A stretch of DNA of 48,120 bases from Pullilachnospira_A gallistercoris (lineage in GTDB: Bacteria; Bacillota; Clostridia; Lachnospirales; Lachnospiraceae), in assembly GCA_018712125.1 (NCBI GenBank), contig DVHM01000007.1, forward strand, positions 1 through 48,120, written 5' to 3'. Below are positions 1 through 8,071 of this stretch, in pieces (position 1 is the stretch's first letter; each line of letters starts with the position of its first letter). Under the pieces are notes generated by a model, which worked only from the letters and a program-made list of their open reading frames with translations, did no database searches and had not been told where the DNA came from. The position numbers and the translations under genes are program-made.

Positions 1-204
1 TATGACGAGAAAGAGGTTACCGTTTGGGGCAGAGCAGACTTAAAGGACGTAGATGATTCCGATCTGGGTCTGAAGGGATCTCCCACCAAGATCGCCAAGG
101 CTTCCGACAAGGTACGCAAGGGCGCCGGCGAGAAGGTTACCCTGGATCCCCAGGAGTCTGTGGACTATATCATGGGTAAGTTGAAAGAGAAACACGTAAT
201 CTAA
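1..204 (+). CDS. etfB: Electron transfer flavoprotein subunit beta, C-terminal part
   Basis: Only the last 67 codons are in the window; the gene runs in from the left and ends in TAA at 202-204. The visible tail has LGLKGSPTKI, the loop typical of EtfB near its C-terminus, followed by a short helix ending KEKHVI. EtfB binds the beta-FAD (or AMP) and, with EtfA, carries electrons between NADH, ferredoxin and an acyl-CoA dehydrogenase. It is followed directly by etfA on the same strand, the usual order. In butyrate-forming clostridia this pair lies behind bcd, but bcd would be outside the window, so the bifurcating role is inferred from family context. Confidence 0.9.
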   Translation, partial: YDEKEVTVWGRADLKDVDDSDLGLKGSPTKIAKASDKVRKGAGEKVTLDPQESVDYIMGKLKEKHVI

Positions 205-230
205 TATAAAAAGGAAAAGTGGTGAATAAA

Positions 231-1274
231 ATGGCATTAGAAGAATACAAGGGCGTATTTATATACGCGCAGCAGGTAGATAATGAGATCAGTTCCATCG
301 CTTTTGAGCTGATCGGAAAAGGAAAAGAGCTTGCAAAGGATCTGGATACCGACGTGACCGCGGTACTGCTCGGCTCCAATGTAAAGGGCCTGGCAGATCA
401 GCTTGCCGAGTACGGCGCTGACAAGGTTATCGTTGTGGACGATCCGATGCTGGAAGTTTACAGAACAGAGCCCTACGCTCACGCGCTGGCTGCAGTGATC
501 AACGAGTACAAGCCGGAGATCATGCTGGTGGGCGCTACCGCCATCGGACGTGATCTGGGACCGACCGTTTCCGCGAGAGTGAAGACCGGTCTGACCGCAG
601 ACTGCACGATGCTGGAGATCGGAGACTTCCCGCTGAATCCTGTACCTGGTCAGGAGCAGAAGCACAATCAGTTGCTGATGACCCGTCCCGCCTTCGGTGG
701 AAACACCATCGCGACCATCGCCTGCCCGGACAATCGTCCCCAGATGGCAACGGTTCGTCCCGGCGTTATGCAGAAGCTGGAGCCGGTTAAGGGCGCAAAG
801 GCTGAGGTTATCGAGTTCAATCCGGGATTCGAGGAGAACGACCGCTATGTGGAGATTCTCGACATTGTGAAGGCGGTTGGCACTGTACAGAACATCATGG
901 ACGCCAAGATTCTGGTATCTGGCGGCCGTGGCGTGGGAAGCAAGGAGAACTTCGCGATGCTGCAGGATCTGGCGGATGTGCTGGGCGGCATGGTAAGCTG
1001 CTCCCGTGCGGTTGTTGAGAACGGATGGCTGCCTCAGGATTATCAGGTAGGTCAGACCGGAAAGACCGTTCGCCCGAACGTGTACTTCGCGATCGGTATC
1101 TCCGGAGCGATCCAGCACGTAGCTGGTATGGAGGAGTCCGATATCATCATCGCCATCAACAAGGATGCGGACGCTCCGATCTTCGATGTGGCTGACTACG
1201 GAATCGTCGGCGATCTGAACAAGATCGTTCCGATGCTGACGGAGGCTCTGAAAGCAGACGTTGCAGCGAAATAA
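231..1274 (+). CDS. etfA: Electron transfer flavoprotein subunit alpha
   Basis: EtfA of about 347 residues, the usual length. The N-terminal half is the alpha/beta ETF domain. The C-terminal half is the FAD domain, with SGGRGVGSKENF (about residues 236-247), the SR pair in CSRAVVENGW, GQTGKTVRP, GISGAIQH and the terminal INKD..API segment that hold the FAD. The protein pairs with EtfB as soluble electron carrier for an acyl-CoA dehydrogenase. I chose ATG 231 rather than GTG 219 or 222 because GGTGA at 221-225 lies 5 nt upstream and family members begin near this Met. It is 26 nt after etfB and clearly in the same operon. A strong terminator follows. Confidence 0.95.
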   Translation: MALEEYKGVFIYAQQVDNEISSIAFELIGKGKELAKDLDTDVTAVLLGSNVKGLADQLAEYGADKVIVVDDPMLEVYRTEPYAHALAAVINEYKPEIMLVGATAIGRDLGPTVSARVKTGLTADCTMLEIGDFPLNPVPGQEQKHNQLLMTRPAFGGNTIATIACPDNRPQMATVRPGVMQKLEPVKGAKAEVIEFNPGFEENDRYVEILDIVKAVGTVQNIMDAKILVSGGRGVGSKENFAMLQDLADVLGGMVSCSRAVVENGWLPQDYQVGQTGKTVRPNVYFAIGISGAIQHVAGMEESDIIIAINKDADAPIFDVADYGIVGDLNKIVPMLTEALKADVAAK

Positions 1275-1327
1275 GCTGCGGATCATCAGAAGATCAGGAA
1301 GAGTAAAACAGAGAGAAACATAGAGAG

Positions 1328-1357
1328 ACAGGCCGGCGGAATGCCGGCCTGTTTTTT
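1328..1357 (+). terminator. Intrinsic terminator after etfA
   Basis: A perfect 10-bp stem ACAGGCCGGC / GCCGGCCTGT with a 5-nt loop runs straight into TTTTTT. It ends the etfBA transcript. Confidence 0.93.
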
Positions 1358-1459
1358 ACGGAAAGGTGCTTTCTTGGTAATTGCCGGTGGTTTTTGATCG
1401 CTGCCTTTCGCGTAGGGAGCATTTTATATGAGGGATTTGCCTGAAGAGGTAACTTATTT

Positions 1460-2467
1460 TCAGATGTCCTGCTTCCAATACCGGACGATGGCATTTTCTG
1501 CTTCCTCAGGGGAAAGATCGTATTTTTCCCGTAGCTTTGCCATTGTCTCTTCCTGAGATAAGCCGAGCTCCAGGCAGGTCTGTGTGAGGATGGAAAGGCC
1601 TCTTTTCATCTCTTCGAGTCGCCCACGTTCATAGTGTTCCTGCCGCTCAGCCTTGATGTGCTTTTCTTCATCATATTCATAGATACTCATGGCGATCGCC
1701 TCCGCTCTGTGTTCTGAAAGAAAATCCGCAAGTATGCCTTCGCCGATGCACTCGTCCACGGCGCGTTCCACAGCGGCAGTGATGTCCATCTGAGTGGCAT
1801 AGGTGCGCACCTTTTCCACAAAGATCATGTATTCCTTCAGACGCTGGCAGTGCTCCAGAAGTTCCGGATTCTTGCCAGGGTTGATATTATAAACCTTGAC
1901 TTTCAGCTCCAGTTCCGGATCTTCGACCTGCTGAAGGAAGGAGTCCGACAGTTTCAACTCCAACTGCGCCGCTTCCTCATCCGTTCCGTTGTAGAACATC
2001 ACAAATCTCGGAGTCGGGATTCCCACCCGACTGGAACTGTAGAGATTCTTATCCTTTACAATCTTCTGTAAAAGATCCGCTACATAGAACAGATCCCGCA
2101 GGGGCATGTTCGGATTCATGGAGGATTGATGTTCATAAAGATTCAGGGAAAAGCCAAACAAAAAGGAAATGTCATTCTTCATCTTCATATAGATGACATT
2201 ATCCAGCGTATTGACTTCCAGGTCATCCTCGTTGGTATAGTCTGTCCCGTTTACCGCATTGTAGAGGGACAGCAGATGCTTTTTCTCCGCGAACAGGGCG
2301 CGGAACAGCGTGTCTTTGTAGTTGCGGTTGACATGGTTGGCGTTGTCTTCCTGCTTTGCATTTTTCGTAGGTTCTCCTTTCTGTGTCGGCACAGGCAGGA
2401 GATTCGTTGCTCTCTTTTCATCCGAAAATCCTGCTCTGGCAAATAAAATGGAATGGTTCAAAAGCAT
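1460..2467 (-). CDS. Rpn family PD-(D/E)XK nuclease / transposase-like protein
   Basis: Belongs to the recombination-promoting nuclease (Rpn, YhgA-like) group often annotated as PD-(D/E)XK nuclease family transposase in Lachnospiraceae. The conserved block starts at HVNRNYKDTLFR (about residue 45) and continues with the nuclease core LEVNTLDNVIYMKMKNDISFL and YEHQSSMNPNMPLR, where the E-H-Q-S segment is the family signature. The C-terminal third is charged helix with a short tail (LSPEEAENAIVRYWKQ). Family members nick DNA and promote RecA-independent recombination; many occur as scattered paralogues. The start is uncertain: the first ATG at 2467 has no clear ribosome site, whereas an AAAGGAG inside the reading frame precedes an ATG in a different frame. 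The ~44 residues before HVNRNY may therefore not be native. It stands alone. Confidence 0.8.
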   Translation of the reverse strand: MLLNHSILFARAGFSDEKRATNLLPVPTQKGEPTKNAKQEDNANHVNRNYKDTLFRALFAEKKHLLSLYNAVNGTDYTNEDDLEVNTLDNVIYMKMKNDISFLFGFSLNLYEHQSSMNPNMPLRDLFYVADLLQKIVKDKNLYSSSRVGIPTPRFVMFYNGTDEEAAQLELKLSDSFLQQVEDPELELKVKVYNINPGKNPELLEHCQRLKEYMIFVEKVRTYATQMDITAAVERAVDECIGEGILADFLSEHRAEAIAMSIYEYDEEKHIKAERQEHYERGRLEEMKRGLSILTQTCLELGLSQEETMAKLREKYDLSPEEAENAIVRYWKQDI

Positions 2468-2606
2468 AGATTTTCAGAAATGAAATGAGATCGTTCTTGA
2501 AAAATAGAATAGTTTCTTTCAGAAATGTATATGCTTTGCGGTCATTATAACACGATGGCGGCAAGATGTACAGGAAAAGTGTTGGAGAAAGGGAGGAGGA
2601 TTTGTT

Positions 2607-2633
2607 ATGATATACGTAAAGAAAGGGAGATAA
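2607..2633 (+). other. Eight-codon minigene (candidate leader peptide) before the GNAT-ACT gene
   Basis: A strong ribosome site GGGAGGAGGA at 2591-2600 is followed by ATG ATA TAC GTA AAG AAA GGG AGA TAA, a complete 8-residue frame (MIYVKKGR). Its stop lies 5 nt before the likely TTG start of the next gene. It is out of frame with that gene. It could be a translated leader that couples translation, or the remnant of the original GNAT start after a frameshift. Confidence 0.4.
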
Positions 2634-2638
2634 GAGCG

Positions 2639-3496
2639 TTGGAAGAGGATCAGAAGAGGCAGAAGGGCAGGATACGGCTTATGGAAGTGGCGGATCTGGA
2701 TGCCGTGGCAAAGATCTGGCTGGACGTCAACCGGCAGGCTCATGATTTTATTCCGGCTGCCTATTGGGAGGAAAATTTTGCGGCGGTAAAGGAGATGTTG
2801 CCGTCGGCGGAGGTCTATGTCTGGGAGGAAAAATCGGGAGCCGGGAATCCGGGCAGTCAGATTGAGGATAGTAAAGCCGAACTGCAGGGCTTTATCGGGC
2901 TGAACGGCGAAGATATCGAGGGGATTTTTGTTCGGGATGAGGCAAGATCCCGGGGAATCGGGAAGTCGTTGATGGATTTTGTGAAATCGACGCGGGAGCA
3001 TCTGCGGCTGCATGTGTATGAGAAAAATATTCGGGCACTCTCCTTCTATCGCAGGGAAGGATTTGCGATTTTGGAGGAGGGAGTAGATGAAGCCACCGGC
3101 GAGAGAGAATTTGTCATGGGATGGACGAAGATGCGGATAGAGCGGATCGACTATGATTTTTCCGTATGCCAGGTAACGGACTATTCCGGGGTAAATTGGG
3201 AGACACCCTACTGTTTTGTCGGCAGAACGCTGGAGGAACAGTCTCTGGTCTGTCTGACGGATCAGGTTCCGGCAAATGTTATCAAGCGGGATGACGGGTG
3301 GAAAGCCATGAAAATACAGGGGGTTCTGGATTTTTCCCTGATCGGGATTCTGTCGAAAATCGCGACAATTCTGGCAGAGTGTGAGATTGGCATTTTCGCG
3401 GTCTCCACCTACAATACCGATTATATTCTGACAAAACGGGATCAGTATGAAAAGGCTTTGAGAGTACTGGCAGAAGCCGGGTACGAGATTGTGTGA
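2639..3496 (+). CDS. GNAT N-acetyltransferase fused to an ACT-domain protein
   Basis: Two domains in one frame. Residues about 12-163 form a GNAT acetyltransferase: the opening RIRLMEVADLDAVAKIWLDVN, the acetyl-CoA loop R-S-R-G-I-G (103-108), and the C-terminal NIRALSFYRREGF. Residues about 164-285 form a small ACT-like protein (IERIDYDFSVCQV, then GVLDFSLIGILSKIATILAECEIGIFAVSTYNTDYIL) of the type usually encoded alone; such domains bind amino acids. The two often appear as separate neighbours, so this looks like a fusion with the ACT start Met now internal. Residues 63-84 are an unusual Gly/Ser-rich insertion in the GNAT core. I chose TTG 2639 because GGGAG at 2625-2629 lies 9 nt upstream; ATG 2681 is the alternative. 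Substrate unknown. Confidence 0.75.
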   Translation: MEEDQKRQKGRIRLMEVADLDAVAKIWLDVNRQAHDFIPAAYWEENFAAVKEMLPSAEVYVWEEKSGAGNPGSQIEDSKAELQGFIGLNGEDIEGIFVRDEARSRGIGKSLMDFVKSTREHLRLHVYEKNIRALSFYRREGFAILEEGVDEATGEREFVMGWTKMRIERIDYDFSVCQVTDYSGVNWETPYCFVGRTLEEQSLVCLTDQVPANVIKRDDGWKAMKIQGVLDFSLIGILSKIATILAECEIGIFAVSTYNTDYILTKRDQYEKALRVLAEAGYEIV

Positions 3497-3538
3497 CGGG
3501 AACGGGACTGCTATTACGGCTACAGATGGAATGAAAAA

Positions 3539-3586
3539 ACGCCGGCAGAGATTTCTGTCCGAGAAAAACTCTGTCAGCGTTTTGTT
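3539..3586. terminator. Bidirectional terminator between the GNAT-ACT gene and the ECF gene
   Basis: ACGCCGGCAGAG (3539-3550) pairs with CTCTGTCAGCGT (3569-3580) with 11 of 12 positions paired (one G-T). It is flanked by TTTTGTTT on the plus side and, on the minus side, by TTTTTTC. It serves the two convergent genes. Confidence 0.8.
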
Positions 3587-3658
3587 TCGCTTATTTGTGC
3601 CGTAACCGAATATTTACGTTGTTATGGAAATGTTATGTTTCATTCTTGGCGTTCGCGG

Positions 3659-4270
3659 TTATTTCGCACTGCGCCGCATGACAACCAGCAGAGCCTGGGC
3701 GATGGCGGTTCCTGCGATGAAGGAAGCCAGAGCCTCCACCAGACCGTTAAAGCCGACAAAGGCGATGACGAAGGCCAGTGCGTTTGATGCCCCGAAGGAG
3801 GTCACCAGCGACTGGATGTAGTCTGTCTGGTAAAACAGGATGCAGATCGCACCCATGAAAAACAGGGTGTTCAACAGGGGACTTGCCAGACAGGAAACAG
3901 GACACGCAATTTTTTTCGTAGCGGATCCCTTCCGAAGTCCCTGGAAAATCAGTCCGGTCAGCCATCCCATCAGCATTCTCGTGGGAACGCAGACGATAAA
4001 GGTAAACACCGGATTGATGGAGAGCAGCATGACGCCGAAAGCGCTCATGCCGAAGCACTGGATAAAACTGGTAATTCCGAAGATCGTGCCGAGAATCAGG
4101 CCGGCCATGGGTCCTAAGGTTACGGCTCCTACCGCCACAGGCACTACGATCAGGGTAATCTCCAGTCCGAGAGTCCGAATGTAGCCAATTGGGGTAAAAG
4201 CCATGATCAGAATGATGGCAATCAGTACTGCCAGCTCAACCATGTAGGTTGTGTTCATTTTCTTTTTCAT
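3659..4270 (-). CDS. ECF transporter substrate-binding (S) component
   Basis: A 203-residue, very hydrophobic protein with five or six membrane segments. The segment GLEITLIVVPVAVGAVTLGP followed by AGLILGTIFGITSF is the hallmark of the PF12822-type ECF S components, in which one protein binds a vitamin or other micronutrient and docks on a shared EcfAAT energising module. No EcfA or EcfT genes lie beside it, as is usual for group II S components. The substrate cannot be told from sequence; I see no riboswitch in the short 5' region. The ATG at 4270 has AAAGGAAA 8 nt upstream. It has its own promoter although it follows the Sel1 gene on the same strand. Confidence 0.8.
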   Translation of the reverse strand: MKKKMNTTYMVELAVLIAIILIMAFTPIGYIRTLGLEITLIVVPVAVGAVTLGPMAGLILGTIFGITSFIQCFGMSAFGVMLLSINPVFTFIVCVPTRMLMGWLTGLIFQGLRKGSATKKIACPVSCLASPLLNTLFFMGAICILFYQTDYIQSLVTSFGASNALAFVIAFVGFNGLVEALASFIAGTAIAQALLVVMRRSAK

Positions 4271-4309
4271 AGTCTTTTCCTTTCTGAATGGTTACGAAGC
4301 ACAAAGGAT

Positions 4310-4338
4310 AGGATAGTACATTTTTCTCTTTTTGGCAA
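4310..4338 (-). promoter_or_regulatory. Sigma-A-type promoter for the ECF S component
   Basis: On the minus strand, TTGCCA (4338-4333), a 17-nt spacer and TATCCT (4315-4310), about 40 nt before the start codon. Confidence 0.55.
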
Positions 4339-4351
4339 GGAAAAATAGATT

Positions 4352-5683
4352 TTACTTGCGTTTCCGACCGAACAGGCCATGTTTTTTCCTCTCCTCTTTT
4401 CGGAGTTCTCCCAGGCGTTTCTGGGCTTCCTCCAATAGCGCTTCGGCATTTCCGCCCGCTGCCTTTGCCTTTTTTGCCCATTCCAGGCTCTTTTCCAGAT
4501 TTTCTTCTCTGTTTTCCTCCGTCTGGGACCGCAGAAGATAGTAATGTGCCAGCAAAAGCATTCCGGTGGTGTCTCCGGCTTCTGCAGCCTGGCTGCATAA
4601 GCGATAAGCCTGATGCAGATCCTGCCTGGCGCCGTGATCCCCGTAAAGGTAATCCCGGCCGGCTTCCGCCGCGCAGGGAGCGTCGCCGAGGCTGGCACCG
4701 TCCAGGAACAGTTCCCGGGCCTTGCGGCGGTTGATATCCAGGCCGCAGGTGCCGTTGGCATAGTGCAGGCCGAGATATCGGGAAGCCCGCTCGTCTCGCA
4801 GATGTTTGGCCTTATGGTACCATTCCAGGGCGGCTTCCCCGTTGGAAAACTCCGGAAAACCGTAGACGGGATCCTGGATATAGGCGTATCGGAAGGCACA
4901 TTTTTTATGTTTCAACTCCGCTCCTTTCCGGTAACATTCCATGGCCTTTCTGCGGTCAGCGTCCGTGCCGATGCCATTCTCGTAGGCGAGCCCCAGAAAA
5001 TAGAGACCGAGGGGATCATCCGCCTCGGCGGAAATCTGATACCAGTGGAAGGCAGTCTTTGGGTCCGCCGGATAGAGCCCCTTTACGCCTGTCTCATGAT
5101 TCAGGCCGGTAAATGCCGCGGCTTTCGCGTGCCCCTGTTTGGCGGCCTCCTCATACCATTTGGCGGACAGCACGGGGTCTTCGGTACCGTTGAAACCGAT
5201 GCGGTAATTCTGCGCGAGAAAATACTGGGCTTTCAGGTGGCCCTGGGCGGCAGCTTTCTCCAGATAGATATTCACATACTTCGGGGGAAACAGATCGGGA
5301 TTGGAAGCTTTGGTGTAGCAGTAGGCCATCAGATACTGGGCTTCCGGATCGCCGCCTTCCGCCAGGGGTTCCAGAAGATGTTGCGCTTCGAAGTAATCTT
5401 CGGACTGGCTCAGAGCTTCCCTTGCCTTATCCAGCCGCTCTGCGGCGTAGTCGGGATGTTCCCTGATGTAGGCGTCCGTGATATCGCGAATATCATCCTT
5501 CCGTGTAATGGTAAGAGCCGTTTCCAGGCGTTCTTTTTCCCCTGTTTTCAGATTTCGCAGCCAGAAATTTTCACGGTCGGTACTCGGGATACATTCGTAA
5601 ATTTCTCCGTCGAACAGATAGATCCGCAGGGGCTTCAGCGATGCGTGTTCCGAGGTCAGGTATTCCAGACTGTCATTCCTCAT
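4352..5683 (-). CDS. Sel1-repeat (SLR/TPR-like) protein
   Basis: About 443 residues. The first 90 residues form a small separate domain (IYLFDGEIYECIPSTDRENFWLRN...). The rest is a run of about seven Sel1-like helical repeats of 36-40 residues, recognisable by motifs such as AQYLMAYCYTKA, AAAQGHLKAQYFLAQNYRIG, AAKQGHAKAAAFTGLNHETG and LGLYFLGLAYENGIGTD. Such solenoids are protein-binding scaffolds. There is no signal peptide or membrane segment, so it is probably cytosolic. The C-terminus is basic (GLFGRKRK). I prefer the second ATG (5683): GGGAGG is 8 nt before it but only 2 nt before the first ATG at 5689. Partner unknown. Confidence 0.85.
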   Translation of the reverse strand: MRNDSLEYLTSEHASLKPLRIYLFDGEIYECIPSTDRENFWLRNLKTGEKERLETALTITRKDDIRDITDAYIREHPDYAAERLDKAREALSQSEDYFEAQHLLEPLAEGGDPEAQYLMAYCYTKASNPDLFPPKYVNIYLEKAAAQGHLKAQYFLAQNYRIGFNGTEDPVLSAKWYEEAAKQGHAKAAAFTGLNHETGVKGLYPADPKTAFHWYQISAEADDPLGLYFLGLAYENGIGTDADRRKAMECYRKGAELKHKKCAFRYAYIQDPVYGFPEFSNGEAALEWYHKAKHLRDERASRYLGLHYANGTCGLDINRRKARELFLDGASLGDAPCAAEAGRDYLYGDHGARQDLHQAYRLCSQAAEAGDTTGMLLLAHYYLLRSQTEENREENLEKSLEWAKKAKAAGGNAEALLEEAQKRLGELRKEERKKHGLFGRKRK

Positions 5684-5731
5684 ACTCATATCCTCCCAAT
5701 ACTATGAATAAAGTAAGTTTCATACAGTTCA

Positions 5732-5760
5732 AATATAGCATGGGAAAAGAAAAAATACAA
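5732..5760 (-). promoter_or_regulatory. Promoter for the Sel1-repeat gene
   Basis: Minus strand: TTGTAT (5760-5755), 17-nt spacer, TATATT (5737-5732). It is divergent from the mtnA promoter. Confidence 0.6.
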
Positions 5761-5769
5761 ATGTATTTT
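5752..5769. promoter_or_regulatory. Perfect palindrome over the Sel1-gene -35
   Basis: AAAATACA-AA-TGTATTTT is an 8-bp perfect inverted repeat with a 2-nt centre. It covers the -35 element of the leftward promoter, a position suited to a repressor. It could also be chance in AT-rich DNA. Confidence 0.4.
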
Positions 5770-5786
5770 GAGGGGTGCAAAGCAGG

Positions 5787-5802
5787 TTTTGTATTTACAA
5801 AA
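5787..5802. promoter_or_regulatory. Perfect palindrome over the mtnA -35
   Basis: TTTTGTA-TT-TACAAAA is a 7-bp perfect inverted repeat with a 2-nt centre. It covers the -35 of the rightward promoter and mirrors the palindrome 35 bp to its left. Confidence 0.4.
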
Positions 5803-5821
5803 AAATTTAATTTCCTATAAT
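5794..5821 (+). promoter_or_regulatory. Promoter for mtnA-mrp
   Basis: TTTACA (5794-5799), a 16-nt spacer and a consensus TATAAT (5816-5821), about 40 nt before the start codon. Confidence 0.7.
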
Positions 5822-5862
5822 AATAAATACGGGAGTTATAGACGGGTTAAAGGAGCAAAGAC

Positions 5863-6993
5863 ATGGAGACGATCAATAAGACGGACACAGGCAAAATATC
5901 GAAAGAGGTCAGCCTGATGGATGTGGATACGGTGGCGCTGGACGATGCCAATGACGCGGTGGTCATCATTGACCAGACGAAGCTGCCGGGAACGATTGAG
6001 CTGGTTTCCCTGCGGACGGCCCAGGAGATCTGGGACGCGATCTATCTTCTCAGGGTGCGCGGCGCGCCGGCCATCGGCGTGACAGCGGCTTTCGGGATGT
6101 ATGTGCTGGCAAAGGGAATGCCGATGGATGACTTTGACAGCTTCTACCGGGAGTTTGTGCAAAAGAGGGACTACCTGGATTCCTCCCGGCCCACGGCGGT
6201 AAACCTTTCCTGGGCGTTAAAACGCATGGACGGCGTGGTGCGTGCCTCCCATGAGGCGGGCAGAAGCGTTCCCGGGATCCTGGAGGATCTGAAGACTGAG
6301 GCGGAGGCCATTCGCAATGAGGACATCGCCGTCTGCAGAAAGATCGGAGAGTACGGGCTTTCTCTGATCGGGGACGGAGACGGCATTCTGACCCACTGCA
6401 ATGCGGGAAGGCTGGCGGCCGTGCGCTACGGGACCGCCACAGCCCCCATCTATCTGGGACAGGAGAGAGGATATCATCTGCGGGTGTTCTGCGATGAGAC
6501 CCGTCCCCTTTTGCAGGGAGCCAGACTGACGGCCTTTGAACTGTCCGCCTCCGGCATCGACACCACGCTGATCTGCGACAACATGTCCGGCATGGTCATG
6601 AAAAACGGCTGGGTTGACGCGGTGTTTGTGGGCTGTGACCGGGTGGCGGCCAACGGGGACACGGCCAACAAGATCGGCACGTCCATGGCGGCTCTGGCGG
6701 CGAGACAGTACGGTGTTCCCTTCTATGTCTGCGCCCCCACATCCACCATCGATATGGAGACGCTGACCGGGGATGACATTGTCATTGAAGAGCGCAAGCC
6801 CGAGGAAGTGACGGAGATGTGGTACGAGAAGCCCATGGCGCCAAAAGGGATCAAGGTCTACAATCCGGCCTTTGACGTGACGGATCACAGTCTGATTACC
6901 GGAATCGTGACTGAGTACGGCGTGGCCAGGCCCCCATACCGGGAGAGTCTGCGGGAGATTTTTTCCCGTAAAGAGAGCGCAGGAAACAAATAA
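5863..6993 (+). CDS. mtnA: S-methyl-5-thioribose-1-phosphate isomerase (MtnA)
   Basis: Interconverts 5-methylthioribose-1-phosphate and 5-methylthioribulose-1-phosphate, a step in salvage of the methylthioadenosine left by polyamine and other SAM-using reactions. At 376 residues it is the normal length. Family marks are RGAPAIGVTAAFG near residue 65, THCNAGRLA with the catalytic Cys at about 179, GCDRVAANGDTANKIGT with the catalytic Asp at about 260, and the closing YNPAFDVTDHSLITGIVTEYG. AAAGGAG precedes ATG 5863. No mtnK, mtnB/W/X or aldolase gene lies near, so it may feed either the methionine salvage route or the MtnA-aldolase shunt known in some anaerobes; the window does not decide. It shares a transcript with the Mrp gene 36 nt downstream. 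Confidence 0.92.
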   Translation: METINKTDTGKISKEVSLMDVDTVALDDANDAVVIIDQTKLPGTIELVSLRTAQEIWDAIYLLRVRGAPAIGVTAAFGMYVLAKGMPMDDFDSFYREFVQKRDYLDSSRPTAVNLSWALKRMDGVVRASHEAGRSVPGILEDLKTEAEAIRNEDIAVCRKIGEYGLSLIGDGDGILTHCNAGRLAAVRYGTATAPIYLGQERGYHLRVFCDETRPLLQGARLTAFELSASGIDTTLICDNMSGMVMKNGWVDAVFVGCDRVAANGDTANKIGTSMAALAARQYGVPFYVCAPTSTIDMETLTGDDIVIEERKPEEVTEMWYEKPMAPKGIKVYNPAFDVTDHSLITGIVTEYGVARPPYRESLREIFSRKESAGNK

Positions 6994-7029
6994 AAATAAC
7001 GAATAACGGAAAAGCAGGAGGAAAGCAAA

Positions 7030-7884
7030 ATGGCAGAGGAAAAACAGGGATGCTCCGGAGCATCCGAGTGTTCAAGAGAGAGCTGTGAGGGATGCCCTTC
7101 GGCGTCCGGACAGCAGAAGACAGATTTTCGGGAGGCGGCGAACCCCAATTCCCATATCCGCCACGTAATCGGCGTGGTCAGCGGCAAGGGAGGCGTCGGG
7201 AAATCATTCGTGACATCCAGCCTTGCGGGGATTATGCGCAGAGCCGGCTATTCGGTGGGAATTCTGGACGCGGATATTACCGGTCCCTCGATCCCCAAGA
7301 TGTTCGGCGTGCACGGACCGGCAGTGGGAAATGACGAGGGCTCCTTCCCCATCGAGGCGGCGGACGGTACAAAGATCATGTCCGTCAACCTGCTTCTGGA
7401 GGACGAGGAGGCTCCGGTTATCTGGAGAGGCCCCATCATCGCCGGAGCGGTCAAACAGTTCTGGACTGACGTGCAGTGGGGAAATGTGGACTATCTGTTC
7501 GTGGACATGCCTCCGGGAACCGGCGACGTGCCTCTGACGGTGTTCCAGTCCCTTCCGGTGGACGGCGTCATCGTGGTTACCTCGCCCCAGGAACTGGTGC
7601 AGATGATTGTGAAGAAGGCATACAACATGGCTGAGATGATGCACATTCCGGTGCTGGGTGTTGTGGAGAATTACAGCTATGTGGAGTGCCCCAATTGTGG
7701 AGAGAAGATCTATATCTATGGCGAGAGCCATATCGACGATGTGGCGAAGGAACTGAATATTCCGGTGCTGGGCAAGATGCCCATGAACCGCGAGTTCGCC
7801 CAGGCGGCGGATGCCGGAAAGATCTGCTTTACGGACAATCTGTACCTGAGCGCGGCGAAAGAAGTGCTGGAGAAGCTGGACTGA
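7030..7884 (+). CDS. Mrp/NBP35-family P-loop ATPase, Fe-S cluster carrier
   Basis: A 284-residue cytosolic scaffold or carrier for [4Fe-4S] clusters. The N-terminus is Cys-rich (Cys at about residues 10, 16, 21 and 24) like the ferredoxin-type N-terminal motif of NBP35. Next comes the deviant Walker A SGKGGVGKS (about 55-63), LDADITGPSIPKMFG, and VDMPPGTGDVPLT. Near the C-terminus CPNCGEKIYIYGE supplies the CXXC that binds the bridging cluster in the dimer. The ATG at 7030 has an AGGAGGAA site. The strong Fe-S enzyme load in this window (NrdD activation, Ech, PyrK) fits a house-keeping carrier role. A clear terminator follows. Confidence 0.92.
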   Translation: MAEEKQGCSGASECSRESCEGCPSASGQQKTDFREAANPNSHIRHVIGVVSGKGGVGKSFVTSSLAGIMRRAGYSVGILDADITGPSIPKMFGVHGPAVGNDEGSFPIEAADGTKIMSVNLLLEDEEAPVIWRGPIIAGAVKQFWTDVQWGNVDYLFVDMPPGTGDVPLTVFQSLPVDGVIVVTSPQELVQMIVKKAYNMAEMMHIPVLGVVENYSYVECPNCGEKIYIYGESHIDDVAKELNIPVLGKMPMNREFAQAADAGKICFTDNLYLSAAKEVLEKLD

Positions 7885-7962
7885 GGTCTTCAGTCAGAGC
7901 GTCAGGCACCGGACGGGTATCCGGAGATCTGATCCGACAGACGGGTAAATTCCCGGTATCAG

Positions 7963-8007
7963 AAAACGGGTCTCTGCCTTTCATCCGAAAGGCAGGGGCC
8001 CGTTTTT
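7963..8007. terminator. Bidirectional terminator between mrp and the cyclophilin gene
   Basis: A long stem with AAACGGG pairing to CCCGTTT and CTGCCTTTC pairing to GAAAGGCAG, a 4-nt loop, and TTTTT on the plus side (TTTT on the minus side). It serves the convergent genes. Confidence 0.88.
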
Positions 8008-8071
8008 GGTCATGGTCTTTGGCAGATCCGGTCTCTGCCAGGATCGAGAGAGAAGGCTGTAAATGTTATGT

